From Eucalyptus grandis (lineage: Eukaryota > Streptophyta > Magnoliopsida > Myrtales > Myrtaceae), in the NCBI RefSeq assembly GCF_016545825.1, contig NC_052618.1:58334561-58398560 (forward strand): a stretch of 64,000 nt of DNA, written 5' to 3'. A program made the position numbers and the translations under genes. Shown here piece by piece: positions 34,201 through 46,241 of this stretch (its first letter is position 1; each line of letters opens with the position of its first letter). The notes beneath the pieces were generated by a model, which saw nothing but the letters and a program-made list of their open reading frames with translations, had not been told where the DNA came from and did no database searches.

Positions 34201-35225
34201 AATTATTATACCATCACAATTTTATCTTAAATTAATGTTTGAATTTCAAAAATCACAAATTAATACACTTATGATATATTTATCCTCAATTTTTTTGTCA
34301 AATTTTATAGTGAAAATGCGGAGTTGGATAATAAATGAAAATAATTTAATTGAAATGATAAGTCCACAATTTGTCGCAATTATACTCATTTAGAGTTTTT
34401 AGCCTAGTATGTTTGTCACAATATATTGGTTTGAGGTTCTTTATGGTATTAATCATAATAACTCATAAGCGTAATTGCTTATTATCTCCCTAAAGATAGA
34501 AACTCTCTGTTTTGATGAATGTTGAATAAGTATCACTTGGATTCGACATGGTGTAGCAATATTAGGGGAGATACAGGGGAAAAGAAAAGTTAGGCAATTT
34601 CCCTTGAACAAGCTGCGTAAGCCGCATACTATTCCAAGGGAATTTTCCATAGGATTGGTTTAATTGGCAATAACGATGTGGTTTCCCAAGCATTGTTTGT
34701 TTGTTTGTTTTTTTTTTTTTAAAGTAAGTAATGAGAAAGTGGAGAGGAGCTACCTAGGTTAACAACCACGACTTGACTATTGGAGTTCCATTCTAAGTTC
34801 TAACTACCAAAATCCAATTTGAACTCTTAGACTTTAGGTTATGATCGAGGACAAACGAACATTGAAATTGCTGGATCAATCGTGTCAGATAATTTTAGGA
34901 AACGATTATTTATCAATATATTAACATGTCGATGATGCATCGAACCAATCTATTTTGTTTAGATTCACATCGTAATATATGATAATCAAAATTTCATATA
35001 TAAGAGAGTTTCATTGATAAGTGAGGATAAAATTATATATATTATGCACCCGTCCTCTAGAATATAAACTAAAAAGACAACATCACATAAATGAGCGAGG
35101 CATGAGGCACGATGGTTACTTGCTTGCGCACGTTCTTTTGGTGACCAACAGTCAAAATATGTAGAGAAACTTAAATTCCAAGATTGGAAAAAAACCATAT
35201 TTACTTTTCATGCAAAAGCGTCACG
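31278..35225. other. Gene-poor spacer
   Basis: No supported gene in about 3.9 kb. Frames of 80-115 codons at 32.2-33.3 and 33.7-34.1 kb overlap on both strands, have no recognised domain and show no convincing splice context. T- and A-runs occur at 33092-33104 and 33552-33562. Confidence 0.4.
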
Positions 35226-35233
35226 CCACCAAC

Positions 35234-35241
35234 TATATATA
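35234..35241 (+). promoter_or_regulatory. Putative TATA box of the OSR gene
   Basis: TATATATA lies 285 nt upstream of the OSR start codon and ahead of the pyrimidine-rich leader. It is placed by position only. Confidence 0.45.
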
Positions 35242-35317
35242 CCCCAAGCCAAAGCCCGTCCCACTCCCACCTTTAGAAAGGGCCGCCTTCTTCTCGTTCT
35301 TGCTTGCTCTGAAGCTT

Positions 35318-35400
35318 CCTCTTCCTCTTCCTCTTCCTCTTCTTCTTCTTCTTCTTCTTCTTCTTCTTGTTGCTTGCTAGTTCTTGTTCTTGTTCTTGTT
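35318..35400. repeat. (CTTCCT)n/(CTT)n and (TTCTTG)n tract in the OSR leader
   Basis: CTTCCT repeats turn into CTT repeats (35340-35366) and then TTCTTG repeats (35380-35400). It falls in the probable 5' UTR. Its complement reads as poly-Glu, which creates a false open frame on the minus strand. Confidence 0.9.
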
Positions 35401-35501
35401 CTTGATTGCTCCATCTGTCTCTCCGTCATCGACGATTTGACCCGGAAAACCGAGACTTTCGCGGACGGAGAAAGGAGGAGGGACAATTCCAGAGACGGGG
35501 C

Positions 35502-35525
35502 ATGGTGGTCGGAGGAGCATGGTAA
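35502..35525 (+). other. Short upstream ORF overlapping the OSR start
   Basis: ATG at 35502 opens a 7-codon frame (MVVGGAW) that ends at TAA 35523-35525, past the OSR ATG at 35519. It is in a different frame and would compete with the main start if the leader includes it. Confidence 0.7.
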
Positions 35526-35734
35526 GGGGCGCGACAGGCTTGGAGACCGTTCTGGTACTGGCGGCCCTCGCGGCGTTCTTGGTGGTGCTGCCTCTGGTGC
35601 TGCCGCCCCTCCCTCCTCCGCCGCTGGTGCTCCTCCTCTTCCCCGTCGGCATCATGGCCGCCCTCATGTTCTTGGCCTTCTCCCCCGCCGACGTCGCCGT
35701 CCACCCTGTGGTCCGACGAACCAACCATTTTTAG
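35519..35734 (+). CDS. OSR/ARGOS-like organ-size small membrane protein
   Basis: OSR-domain proteins (ARGOS, ARL, OSR1/2) promote organ growth by extending cell proliferation or expansion and, in several species, dampen ethylene signalling. They sit in ER or other membranes. This frame gives 71 residues. A hydrophobic helix (about 11-28) is followed by PPLPPPP (29-35) and a second helix (about 36-54). The helix - proline motif - helix layout is the OSR signature. Family members are often 80-135 residues, so the N-terminal part is short here. No longer in-frame ATG fits upstream. The gene is a single exon, as usual for the family. The leader carries a pyrimidine microsatellite and an overlapping uORF. 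Confidence 0.88.
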   Translation: MVRGATGLETVLVLAALAAFLVVLPLVLPPLPPPPLVLLLFPVGIMAALMFLAFSPADVAVHPVVRRTNHF

Positions 35735-38438
35735 GAACGCGCGTACGGCTTTGTATTCGAGAGCACGTCCTCAGCGTTTCCGCAAGCATCACGCTCGGAA
35801 TCGACTCTGTTCGAGATTGACTCCACAATTTACGACGGAGAGGCTGCCGACTGCGGTTCCATTTCACTTCGTTATCGAGACCGATTGTTTTGTATCGTCT
35901 TGTAAAGAACCAAGATGGCAGAATTTTTCCTTTGCTCTTCTTATTTTTTTCTTCAGATTTATCTCCATTCCCGCTTACTCTTTTGATATTCTCATTTAAG
36001 TCCCTTTCACTTTCGATTATGGGAAGAGGCAGATGGGAGGTCCTCGTTTTCGCCCTGCGAAAAGGAAACTCGTCCCTCCCTCCCTCTCCGTTTCATCAAT
36101 GGGACGGGGCTGTCCAATCAGTCAATCGATTTAAAAGGAGTGGTTTCGCATCGTTCATGCATTGGAATCGCTCCGTATTTGGTCAGATGCGGGGGCATGA
36201 CGGAAGCCCCTCCGCAAACGCGAAGGGTCATAATTAAAAAAGCATCTGTCTTTTACAAGAAAGTCGAGGGGCTTCTAGGTTCGGGTACCGAATGGGAGAA
36301 TAGCCACTGCATCGAGACCGAATGCGCACCGTTTCAATTAGTCCCCTTCACACTGTGAAACGTGGGGACTCCGGGAGAGAATGTGACCACATGCATGTTC
36401 CCGGGCAAAAAAGCAGCTCTTGTTCAATGAATTGGATGAGATCATCGGTTGATATTTTGCATCCGTCTGTTTCGTCTTGAAAAATGTTATTCAACAAGTT
36501 ATTTTCAAAGAAAATGCCAGTATTTTAATTCTAAAATAAATTGAGGGAGTGTCCGTTTCAAAGAAAATTCCATGATTAATGGAAACATCTTTCGAGAAAT
36601 TATTTTTTTCAGAAAATTTTCACTCCTTTCAGATTAGGAAATTCATTTTTCTATCTTTTACTAAGCATACTTTCTTTGACCGTAAATTGTTTTCCATTGA
36701 CGATCATTTGAAGCAAACTAAGTGCGTGAACATTCAAAGAACTAATTTACGAAATTTTTCACTCAAACAAACATGCTACCGTTTGGAATGAAAACCGTTT
36801 TCTATTTCTACCAGAACTAAATAAACTATGTTTTAAACCTATAGACTAGATATCCCTTCAATTTGGACGACAATTTCCGATGGATCACCAACTCTAAAAA
36901 ATACTTACAAAGTTATCTAAAAGCATCTCGTCACCTTAATTAAATGATCTACATATATTCCTCTCTTTAATTTGTTGCTTGTTATTGATGTCTCCTCTCT
37001 TTCGCGTGATGTAATTTCCTTAGCAAGGTCACGGTGATTTGGAGTCAAGTTTCTATGAGTAATTTACACAAACGTCTGGTGTGCTTAATGAGACTAGCGC
37101 AAATACCATTCCAGCTATCGTCTTAGGACTACCACCATCGAACAAACCCAGAAAATCTCCCCAAAAAGACGACGACTCAGATTGGAGACTGGAGAGAGAG
37201 GGTATTCACTGAAAAGGAAGGAGAAGCAGTAGTCACTAAGATGGAGAATAAAAGATGTGGACCAAGCAAACTCATTCGTGTCTAGGAAAGATGTTTCCGG
37301 TTTTTAATCTCAGAAGTCATTTTCCTGACTTTATAATTTGTGTTTTCCAACAGAGAGAAAACTATACCCTTGACTAACTATGCCAACAAACACAGCAAAA
37401 AGTGGATTTTTTTTTTTTTCTCTGGAAATCATTTTTCTCAAAATAAGTGGAGCTTTAGCAATTGCAGACAATACACTAATCGTGGATTCGCTCTTCCATC
37501 ATTTACATGTTAATTTTCTTTTGCAACCATTCTCGTTCATTTTCCAGATCACTTGGGATAAAGAAGAGGACTTGTACAATCTCGACAACGATTTACTCCA
37601 TTCATCCTATTGCAAGGAAGCACAGCATGCTTAAAGAATGAAAACTTCTTCTACCTGTCCCTACCTGATCGCCAAGAACTGGACCCATTTCTATGAACCG
37701 AAGGTACAAGTAAACCATACATCCAACAGACTCTTAAGTATGGAAATTCAATTGCACTTACACTTTGATAAGCAAGCCATTAATATCCAGCACCAGTGGT
37801 TCCTACATCAGCGTCATCAGGTCGTACACTTGCCGACATGTGCCATTTCCCTGCTCAGCATACAACTGATCTCAAGCTAGATGAGCATTCCATCTCCCCA
37901 GTCGTCCACTAATAACAACAACATTTTGAGGAACTCATATCCGCTCATTTTGAACCAGAAATTCATTTCAGTGCAAAATAAGCAGATCTAGTAGTAATGT
38001 CCTCTAACCCAGAGCCATTAACAATATTTTGGTATCTGCGGGGAATTAAACAAGCAAAACAGAGAGCATGATTTATCCGGTATCTGCCGGGATGTAAAAG
38101 CAATCTTCAAATTGCATATTAAACTATCTAAACTACCTTAAAGATTGTTGCCGTCCCTAGTTACTAAATAGATCTTAATGGCCAGATGCAAAATACAACC
38201 AACCAATATTCCGGGGCCACGCCTTCCATTGGGCTGAATGCCCAAACCTCCTAAGTTTAGGATCTAGTTCATCAAGTATAACAACAAAAGGTGGTCAACT
38301 CCAGATCAAATGGCCTTATACCTACCTTCATATTAAAAGGATATCACAGAGCAAAATCGCACATTGGATCTGGAGCAGCTGGAGCAGCTTTGTCTCTAAA
38401 TCCTAGAAGACATTTTATCAATCATTTTCCTGATGCCT
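35735..38438. other. Spacer between OSR and CITRX genes
   Basis: 35.74-36.36 kb is likely the OSR 3' region. 36.48-36.80 kb is AT-rich with 'gaaaattttc'-like words suggestive of a decayed MITE, but the ends are unclear. 37.1-38.4 kb shows no recognised exon; small frames there lack domains. Confidence 0.4.
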
Positions 38439-40289
38439 TCACATTTCATTGTCTAGGATATCGCGCATCATCTGAATAGGGATGAGACCTTCTGTTCGAA
38501 TAGCATCTTTGTTGGGATCTGGACTGATGAAGTACAAAGTCGGCAGGCCACGTACCTGGAGTTTCAAATGAAATTCATAAGCAGCCAATTTTTTTTTTCG
38601 ACTGGAGATTAACTGACCTTAGCTTGTCCTGAATCTTGATTCATCAAAATTTATATTCATTTCTGAAAAAATCTAGCAAATCATTTTTAATTCTTTTGAC
38701 TTAACAGCAAAAAGGGGGAGAAAGGAGCAGTTTAATAAGAGGAGCCTCATAACCTAGCAAGGTTTTCAATGAAAAGCTGTTTCCACTTGTCATTAAACAA
38801 CATTTATGGACCAAGAGATGGGTACTGACATCAAGTGTCTTATGATATCACCAGATTGATGGAGATCTCAAGCCAAGAGTTTGAATGCAACAATCATAAG
38901 AAAAGGTATCCGACTAGTATCAATGGCAATTATTACCTGCATGTCTCGGGCAAATTCATACTCATTGTCTGTATCAACTTTCACAATCATGGCATTATTC
39001 TCATACTCCACTGCAAGCTGCAATAGGAAATCAATCGAAGCATTTGGTCCTAACCTCAATGTAACTTGTAGCAAGCATCTTATAAACTATTCACTAATTT
39101 GAAGTAGCTTGGACATAAATAAGTATCTTGTCCCCAAGCCTGTCAAGGGGAGAAAAATGGGGAAGACAATACAGCAACTAGAGAAATCGAAAATGTTGCC
39201 TTACTAAGGGAAGATGTCAATCTTGAGACCGATCAAAAGCATTTATAAAAGCCAATGAACTGATATTTAATCAGCATGCCTCTCGATTCAGGTCTATCAT
39301 GAATGCTTTGCGTCTGTTGAAGTGGTATATCAATAAAAGAAACTCCCAATAGAAACCAATTCATCGAAGAGCATTGCCATTCTGAGAATAGCTGGCACTA
39401 ACTTGCTAAAAAATTAAAAGGCAACATACTTGTAGCATCTACAGCCATGATCTTCCCAATAATGGAACAATATATTTCCCTCCGCAAAGAACGTAAATGA
39501 GAGTAATTAATCAAAATAAAAACAGAGATGACTCGAGATTGAAATTAACCCACAACAAGACATCAGATTTGAACCTACCATTTCGAGTTCTTGTGCCATC
39601 AAAATGCAGGGTCCACACCATGTTGCATAGAAATCAATGATGAGGGGCACGTTCCTTTCTCCCCTCACAAGCTCCTGCACCTCCTGAGCCGACAATTTTT
39701 TCTTCCAAACCAAATGAAGAAGCACATCAATGTAAAAGATTGTACAGTCTGCCAAAGAACAGCCACGTAATTCGCCCCAAGCCCAAGCAAAACCAACCAT
39801 ACAATTTAAATGAAAACGCGGCTATATATCAGCTCACTAAAGATAATAATTTTTTCCCTTTTCATAGGCTAACAAGGGAGAAATCCCAAGTTCCAAATTC
39901 CATAATCAGATGGCTCCCCTACCTGCTCGTATTATCTTAATCCGGCATTCAAGAATTTCCACTTTTCCACCGAAAAATTCGGGATTACACATATTCATGT
40001 AAGCACTGATAGGAACAAAAGAGACCCGCAATCGAACATGGTAACGTACCACAAGATAGTCTTCTCTTACGTGCTTCCCTTGAGGTGGTGTGCAGAGCAG
40101 CTTCCTGGGTGCAGTGGATAGCGTAAAGACTCTGTCTTTAATTCCTGGAGAAGACGAAAAAAGCGAACTTTGTCCGAAATTCCGGGTGGAATCTTGGAAC
40201 GGAGGAAGACGAGGCGGTTTGGAATGGGATGATGAGACCGGCTTGCTGAGAAAGACCGCGATTGGAGAGTGTATTTGGAGAAGACCCAT
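38439..40289 (-). CDS. CITRX: Thioredoxin-like protein CITRX, chloroplastic (TRX z)
   Basis: CITRX/TRX z is a plastid thioredoxin associated with the plastid-encoded RNA polymerase and needed for chloroplast gene expression; the tomato protein was found as a Cf-9 interactor. Four minus-strand exons, all phase 0 with GT-AG introns, give 186 residues: 40289-40050, 39701-39579, 39017-38937 and 38555-38439. Exon 1 is a Ser/Pro-rich transit peptide ending KHVREDYLV. Exon 2 holds the redox site WCGPC (Cys109 and Cys112) in IDFYATWCGPCILMAQELEM. Exon 3 encodes NAMIVKVDTDNEYEFARDMQ. Exon 4 encodes RGLPTLYFISPDPNK with the conserved cis-Pro. Arabidopsis CITRX is 183 residues, so this is complete. Confidence 0.96.
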
Positions 40290-41831
40290 TTCCTATGTTG
40301 GATAGAGATAGAGAAGGAGATGGAGGTTTTGGTGGGGTTTTCAGTTTTCTCATGGTTTATCCAATTGGGCGTGTTTGGTTGCGGTGTCTGGTCTATCCTA
40401 CGCCAGGAAAAAGAGAAGTCCTGTCCGTCCACCTGTAGAGGTTCCTTGAATGACCAAACAAGTATAATTCTGATAATGATTAATGACTGCTGCTAATCTG
40501 ATACTGGTTGTTTAGATCTAGAATAGAATAAACCGAAAGCCGTTTCTCATTATCTGGAATCAGAATACTTCGAAGATTTTTTTTCGGACTTCTCTGTAGA
40601 GACCCAGCATTTTATTTAAAAATATTTAATCTAAAGATTGCTGAGAAAATGATATTCTCAGCATTTTTTGACTCATTTGGTTTTGGTAATTGTAAATTGA
40701 TGATATAATTAGGACATTGGTTTTGAGGTAATTAACAAGTCTAATTTGCCGGAACCGAGATTCAGAGCAAGATCAGTGATAGTACCGGCAGTATATTTTC
40801 TCATCAAAAACTAGCACGCCTTTTCTTTTTTCATTTTCTTTAATATATATTTGAGAAGTGTTGCATCATACAGGAACTTGTGTGGTGTCCCAGTAAGAAA
40901 GCAGAGAGCATTGGCGAAAAAGTACACTTTCCTCAGTCAAGTGCCCGGATTAAGCAAAGACACCACTTGGCACTTCAATTTCTTCAAGGAGACAGAAGGC
41001 TGAAAGGATGGCCTTTGCTCTATCTGGGGCAGTGATACTGAAATTGACTCATAAGATATGATGAAGCAGTGATCAAATCAAAAGGTGAAGGAACTCAAAA
41101 TCCCTCTGCTAAAATCCATCCCGTGTATCTTTCTTCCTAATTCCCTGTTTTATAGAATGCATTTAGATCAGTATGACTAGTCAGAGACTTAGAAAGGGTT
41201 GTCACAATTTTCAATTAGGATGCTTTCTTATGAACTACGTTGCAGATAGGAGAAAAACTAGGTACTTTAGTCCTCATCTCTGTCCATCAATGGTTTAACG
41301 AGCAATCCAGAACATGCAACTCCAAGCAGATTCTCTATGAAAAGCAGGAGAATCCAAAACCAACAGAGCAAAGACGAGGAGCGAAGAAACAGAGGCGACA
41401 TGTTTCATAGCAATTAGTTCAGGAAATTCGCTGTGTATCGAGCTTGTTCAGCCTTACGTGTGTATCCACGTTTGGCTCCCTCTGGCTAAATGCGCTATCT
41501 TGATTTCACATAGATGCGGGCAAAAGTATCGGAATGAAATTTCGTACTTTTTTTTTTTTGGGGGGAAGAACTTATGTAGCGTGCTTCTAAATCAGTTTGC
41601 ATAGGGTCTAATATACACTGCAATATGTCGTTGAAAGAGAACATGGAAATGAGGCATAGATTTTCTTACACCAAAAGAGAGGTACGATGCTGAGATTTAG
41701 CCCATCATCACCTCATCTTCCGGTCCTCCTTGCCATTTTCACAGTGTCAGTACACAGAGTCTAGGTGATCTTTACATACATATTACCATAACACAATCAT
41801 AATTATCATCATAAGCTTCAAATAGTCCACC
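40290..41831. other. Spacer between CITRX and the trihelix gene
   Basis: The first ~150 nt are the CITRX leader side. The rest is AT-rich spacer with no gene or clear repeat. Confidence 0.4.
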
Positions 41832-43467
41832 TTAGTTTCTTCCAATTCTTAGGGAAGAATCAATCCCTTTGTTGCTCCCAGCAAAGAGCTTCGCGATTTC
41901 CAACTGGGTATTAGCGATGATCTCAGTTCTTTTGAGATCCATCTCGCCCCGCCTCGCCTCGGCCTCGATCCTCATTTTCTCCAACTCCTTCATCGTCTCC
42001 ATCCTCGATTGCTCGGATCTCACAATGACTTCTGCTAACCACCGTATGCTTTCAGCAATCCCATACTCCTCTCTCTTTCGCCTCTTCTTGTTCTTTTCCA
42101 TCTTCATCACCGTCTTATGCTTCTTTGACCTCGACGACTTTTGCTTATCACTGTAAAGGGCCGGCGTGCTGCTATCTGTCTCCACTGGATTCTTGTCGGA
42201 CACTTGATCCGATAATTTGGTTCCAGCTCCATCTTCCTACATTGACATAAAAGACATTTCAACAAGCAATTATATTAGTCGTATATCAAAACCAACGAGC
42301 ATGACTTGAATCGATTTTATTAGAGACATTGCTAGTGAAAACATTAGAGTCAATTGGGCTGATCTCAATCAACTCAAATGCCAGAATGCATATTTACTAA
42401 GAACAAGTTTCTGCTAAAGAGAAGAGCCCTCTCTTGGCGTTCCGGTACCTTAATTTATATACTTCAGGCATAAACAAATTCATTAATTTGCATATATCCA
42501 AATATTATCATAAGTACATGCTTTTACTGCAGGCCTTTTTGTCTAAACAGAAGTTTATACATTAATATGTGTGTACATGGAAACTGATCTTGTAGTTTTC
42601 CTGGGCTGGGCATTGATCCCCGTGATGAATACGCTCAAGTCAAATCAAGATAGCACTATATACCGGAAATTAAAATTTGGGTTCTATCTGTTTATTGGCC
42701 TACACATCAGTTGTTACAGAATAGTAAATCATGCAGAGACAGAATGATATTCAAGTTTCCTGGGGAGAACAGGTAAAACGATACTCGCTCAGCTATGATA
42801 AAATGAAAGGAACACATGTAAACATGAAGTGGCTTGGCACTCTTCGTACCTTGGGCAACTTGTCAACTCCATTGGATCCATGAGAATTCTGGGCATTACC
42901 AGGCGGAGGCGGTGGCGGAGGGCCTGAAAGCGGCAGCAGTTGTGGCACGGCTGCAGCAGAGGACGGCTCTAACAATATCAAAGGTGGTGGATTAGAGGCC
43001 AGCGGCTGAGAAAACGGTGGCGGGGCCAGAGGCAGCTGCGGCGGCGCGGTACCCCGGAGGAGCATATCGAGACGCGGATACAACGGCCAGGAGGACGTGT
43101 CGGCGGTAGCGGACTCCGTCCGGTACCTCTTCTTCATGGACTCGATCTTGTTCTTGCATTGCGTTTGAGTCTTGGGCGACTTCGTGGAATTGGCCCGGGA
43201 AGAGACGTGGCGCGCGACGTCCTCCCAATCATGACCCTTGAGCTTGGCCCTATTCCTGAGCACCCATTTGGTTTCGTAGGCCTCGAGGAGGCTCGAGACC
43301 GCGCCTTCGCTCCACTCATCTCTCTTCAGCCTATCGCCCCCGCCGCCGCCGCCGCCACCGCCGAGAGCACCACTAGCGGTGGCTGATTTCCTAGGGGACT
43401 CTTCCAACTTGACGGTGCTGTTGTTGGGGAGGAGAGATGGGGGTTCTTGGTTACCTTCTTTATCCAT
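41832..43467 (-). CDS. Trihelix transcription factor, SIP1/ASIL-like
   Basis: Trihelix factors bind GT elements; the SIP1 clade (ASIL1/2 and relatives) represses seed and stress genes. Two minus-strand exons, 43467-42850 and 42236-41832, join in phase 0 across a GT-AG intron of 613 nt. The product is 340 residues. A poly-Gly run (36-44) precedes the trihelix/SANT-like domain at about 50-120, seen as DEWSEGAVSSLLEAYETKW, HDWEDVARHVSSR and QCKNKIESMKKRYR. A Pro-rich linker (142-190) leads to exon 2, with a basic stretch (KKRRKR, 256-261) that may be a nuclear signal. A conserved C-terminal coiled coil (about 262-325) follows. This layout is that of the SIP1 clade. The exact orthologue is not assigned. 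Confidence 0.92.
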
Positions 43468-46168
43468 CGTCTCTCCCCATGCTAGAAATTCTCCCTCCCG
43501 TGTGTTTTTGACCTTTTACTTAGCTGCTAACATCCTGAGGTAGCGACCCCAGAAAAGCTCGAGAGAGGGGGCTTTGTATGGTAGTGGGGAATAGAGACAT
43601 GAGAGACAAGAACCACTAGCATTATTAGAAGTGGGAAAAAGCGAGGCTAGCCCTAGTGGCCAACCAGAGGAGGAGAGAGAGAGAGAGAAAGAAGGAACCA
43701 CTAGCATTAGAGAATGGAGGGGAGGGAGAAGGAGGAAAAGATTAGTGTGTGAGTGGGCAACCAAAGGGAAAGGGGGGGTCACTTTTGTCAAATGAGTTAA
43801 TGATAGTAACCTCTTAACTTTTTCTTTCTTGCTTTATGGGGGTGCCTCTGATATTTCTCCATATTTCCCCTCCCTTTTTCTCCTTCATTTCCCCCATGTA
43901 AGGATACCTACAAAAAAATAATTTGTGTATATTGTAGATTGGAAACTTATCCAAGCAAGTGGATCTATTTGAACAATCATTGCTCGTAGAGTGATTAAAA
44001 GACAAAAATCATATATTTGATTCATAATTTCTTATTGATCTAAGAAAACCTTAATTAATTTATAAAGAATGAGTGAGAATTCACTGATATTTGGCTTTGG
44101 TGTAATATCGTGTTTCCCTGCTCACATCTGAACCCATGGTAGGCCTACAATGACAAACTAGCTTAGTAAGGCCATTGGTGTTCTGTTGACGCTTTAAACC
44201 GAACATTTTAGTAGCAATGTGAGAAAGGTCCATTATTTGTCTAAATCATTTTTCTGAAGGAAAAAAAAAAACAGTAACTCCTTTTAAACGCATTGAATGA
44301 AATTGCAGATCAATGGTCGAACTTTACACTATTCATCATTTTATATTCTAAAAGTACAACCATCTAAAATTAGGATGTAATTGCATAATTACCTTGAGAT
44401 GTCAACACATAAGTACATTTACACTTTAGATGGCTCAATTGCAATTGTCTTTCTTCTCCATTTTTTACCCTTCCTTTCCTTCCCCGAGACACGCATCCGC
44501 AGTAGCTCCTTTACCTGTCCCCGCGCAATGCCACCGGCCCGTGTTGCTTTTGTCGCCCCCAGCCCTCTCTGCCTAAGCCTCAGGTTGGAGTCGCTTGAGG
44601 TTAGGCCACTGCTTGCAGTGTTCACAACCCCAGTGGTCATGAAGTCGTGGTTGCTGTGACCTCTCTCTCTCTATCTTCATTCTCCGTGTGTGCGTGTGAG
44701 AGACAAGGCACTTAGTGACGAGGCGAATAACAATGGTGGAGGCGGAGGGGGAGGAGGTGGAGGTGGAGAGAGAATTCTGACATATGTTTTTCAAAAAAAA
44801 AAAATTAGAAAAGAAAATGAGCAGGTCAATCATCTTAAAGTGATGGCATGTAACGCATTTGCCTTTTAATCACGATAGATCCATATCAAATCATTCTTTT
44901 CTAAGGCATGCTCATATTTCTTTTGTTGCAAGAAGCCATCCTTAACTTTTGCCTCTCTGTATATCTTCTTTGGCAATTTTTATAATAACAGCTTCATTTT
45001 TAATACCCTTGGACGTGAGAAGGTATGTAGATATCGAGCAAAATCTTGTTAAAGCAAAGTAAAAGTTTAATACCTTAACTTTAAGAGATCTCTTAAGGAG
45101 TGTAAGTCTAACATATGGGCTAATTAAAACATATCAATTGCTATGCACCCTTCTAATTATTCGACATTAGACTTTTCTAACATAACTCACATGTATATCT
45201 CGACATATTAAAAAATATGGTTCTTCTTCCACCAAGCTCACCGATACGAGTTGCTGGGTGAGGGTTTTAGAGAATGCGTAAATGCCACGATTTGGAGTTT
45301 TGGAATTTAAACGAGAAAGAAAAGAGAAAATAAGCACGCGGATTGCTAGAGAAAACCGAGTAACTTTTACGGTGTTGATGGTGGTGGTGGTGGGCTGGAG
45401 TTGTTTTTGGCAGTTAGCGTCGATATCAAGCGAGGGACGGATGGAAGAAGCGTTGTGGTGGCGGTGGTGGTGGTGGTGGAGGGAGGAGGTGGTGGTGGGC
45501 CACTCACGTGGGCGTGTCACCCACTCCGTCCGTCCATATCACCACCACCATCCGCCAATGCGCTGCCGCCACTGCCGCCCTTTCCCTCTCTCTCTTCCCT
45601 CCGCTGCCTTTTTCCACATCCACCCCTTTTCTTTTCTTTTCTTTTTTCTGCTCTCTCTCTCTCTCTAAGAGCTTCTGCTTTTTCGATTGCCTTTTTGGCA
45701 CTTTTTGAATGCTTTTCTTCTCTTTGCCCTTTTGGTGGATTCATCGCCACTAAGGTTAACAGGACGTTTTTGGGAGTGGGAGTGGTGGCTCTCCCTCTCC
45801 TCGCCAATATCTCGGGCCGGGATTGGTTGCTTTCATCGGCCAATTGGAAAGCGCCATCTCGGCTTTACATTCTTTATAGCGAGCTTGCTTATGTTCTTCC
45901 TCAACTTTGTGTTATTTCTCTTTCTCTTTGGGACCCCAAAAGGAGGGGAAAAAAACAAAGAAACAAGTGTAGGTTCTCTTTTCCAACAGGAAAAACGCAC
46001 AAAGTTTAAGTTCAATTGGATCCCCGTGGAGACGAAATTAGACATCTTTTGGTAGTAGCTCTACCTTCCATCAAAACTTTTCCCTCTTTTGGGAACAAGT
46101 TTTTGCCTGACAAACCTTGGAGTCTAAGGAAGAAGGACAGACAAAAAGGGAAATAGTGACGGGAAAAC
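43468..46168. other. Spacer between the trihelix gene and tRNA-Asn
   Basis: Contains the GA-rich leader side of the trihelix gene (43670-43700). 45.3-46.0 kb has GGT/CCACC and CT tracts that produce several overlapping frames on both strands (up to 202 codons). They are Pro/Ser/Leu low complexity without a domain. No gene is called. Confidence 0.4.
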
Positions 46169-46191
46169 GCTAGAAGGAGGGCTTGAACCTC

Positions 46192-46224
<33 letters not shown>

Positions 46225-46241
46225 AACTGAGCTATTCCAGC
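46169..46241 (-). tRNA. trnN-GUU: tRNA-Asn (GUU)
   Basis: The reverse complement folds as a complete 73-nt cloverleaf. The acceptor arms are GCTGGAA and TTCTAGC, the D arm GCTC/GAGC, the anticodon stem TGTGG/CCACA with loop CTGTTAA (GTT), and the T arm GGAGG-TTCAAGC-CCTCC. There is no intron and no encoded CCA. A T-run (GTTTTC) follows within a few bases and can serve as Pol III terminator. Confidence 0.98.

Noticed and set aside
35374..35820. 148-codon plus-strand frame and the poly-Glu minus-strand frame
   Set aside because: Both come from the CTT-type repeat and from the other frames of the OSR gene.
36480..36800. Possible MITE with gaaaattttc words
   Set aside because: The ends could not be paired as inverted repeats and no flanking duplication was found.
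42992..43386. Frames opposite or shifted to the trihelix gene
   Set aside because: They are shadows of a GC-rich coding exon whose real frame has a clear domain.
45401..46009. 202-codon plus-strand frame
   Set aside because: It is driven by GGT, CCACC and CT repeats, is Pro/Ser/Leu low complexity, overlaps open frames on both strands and has no domain.
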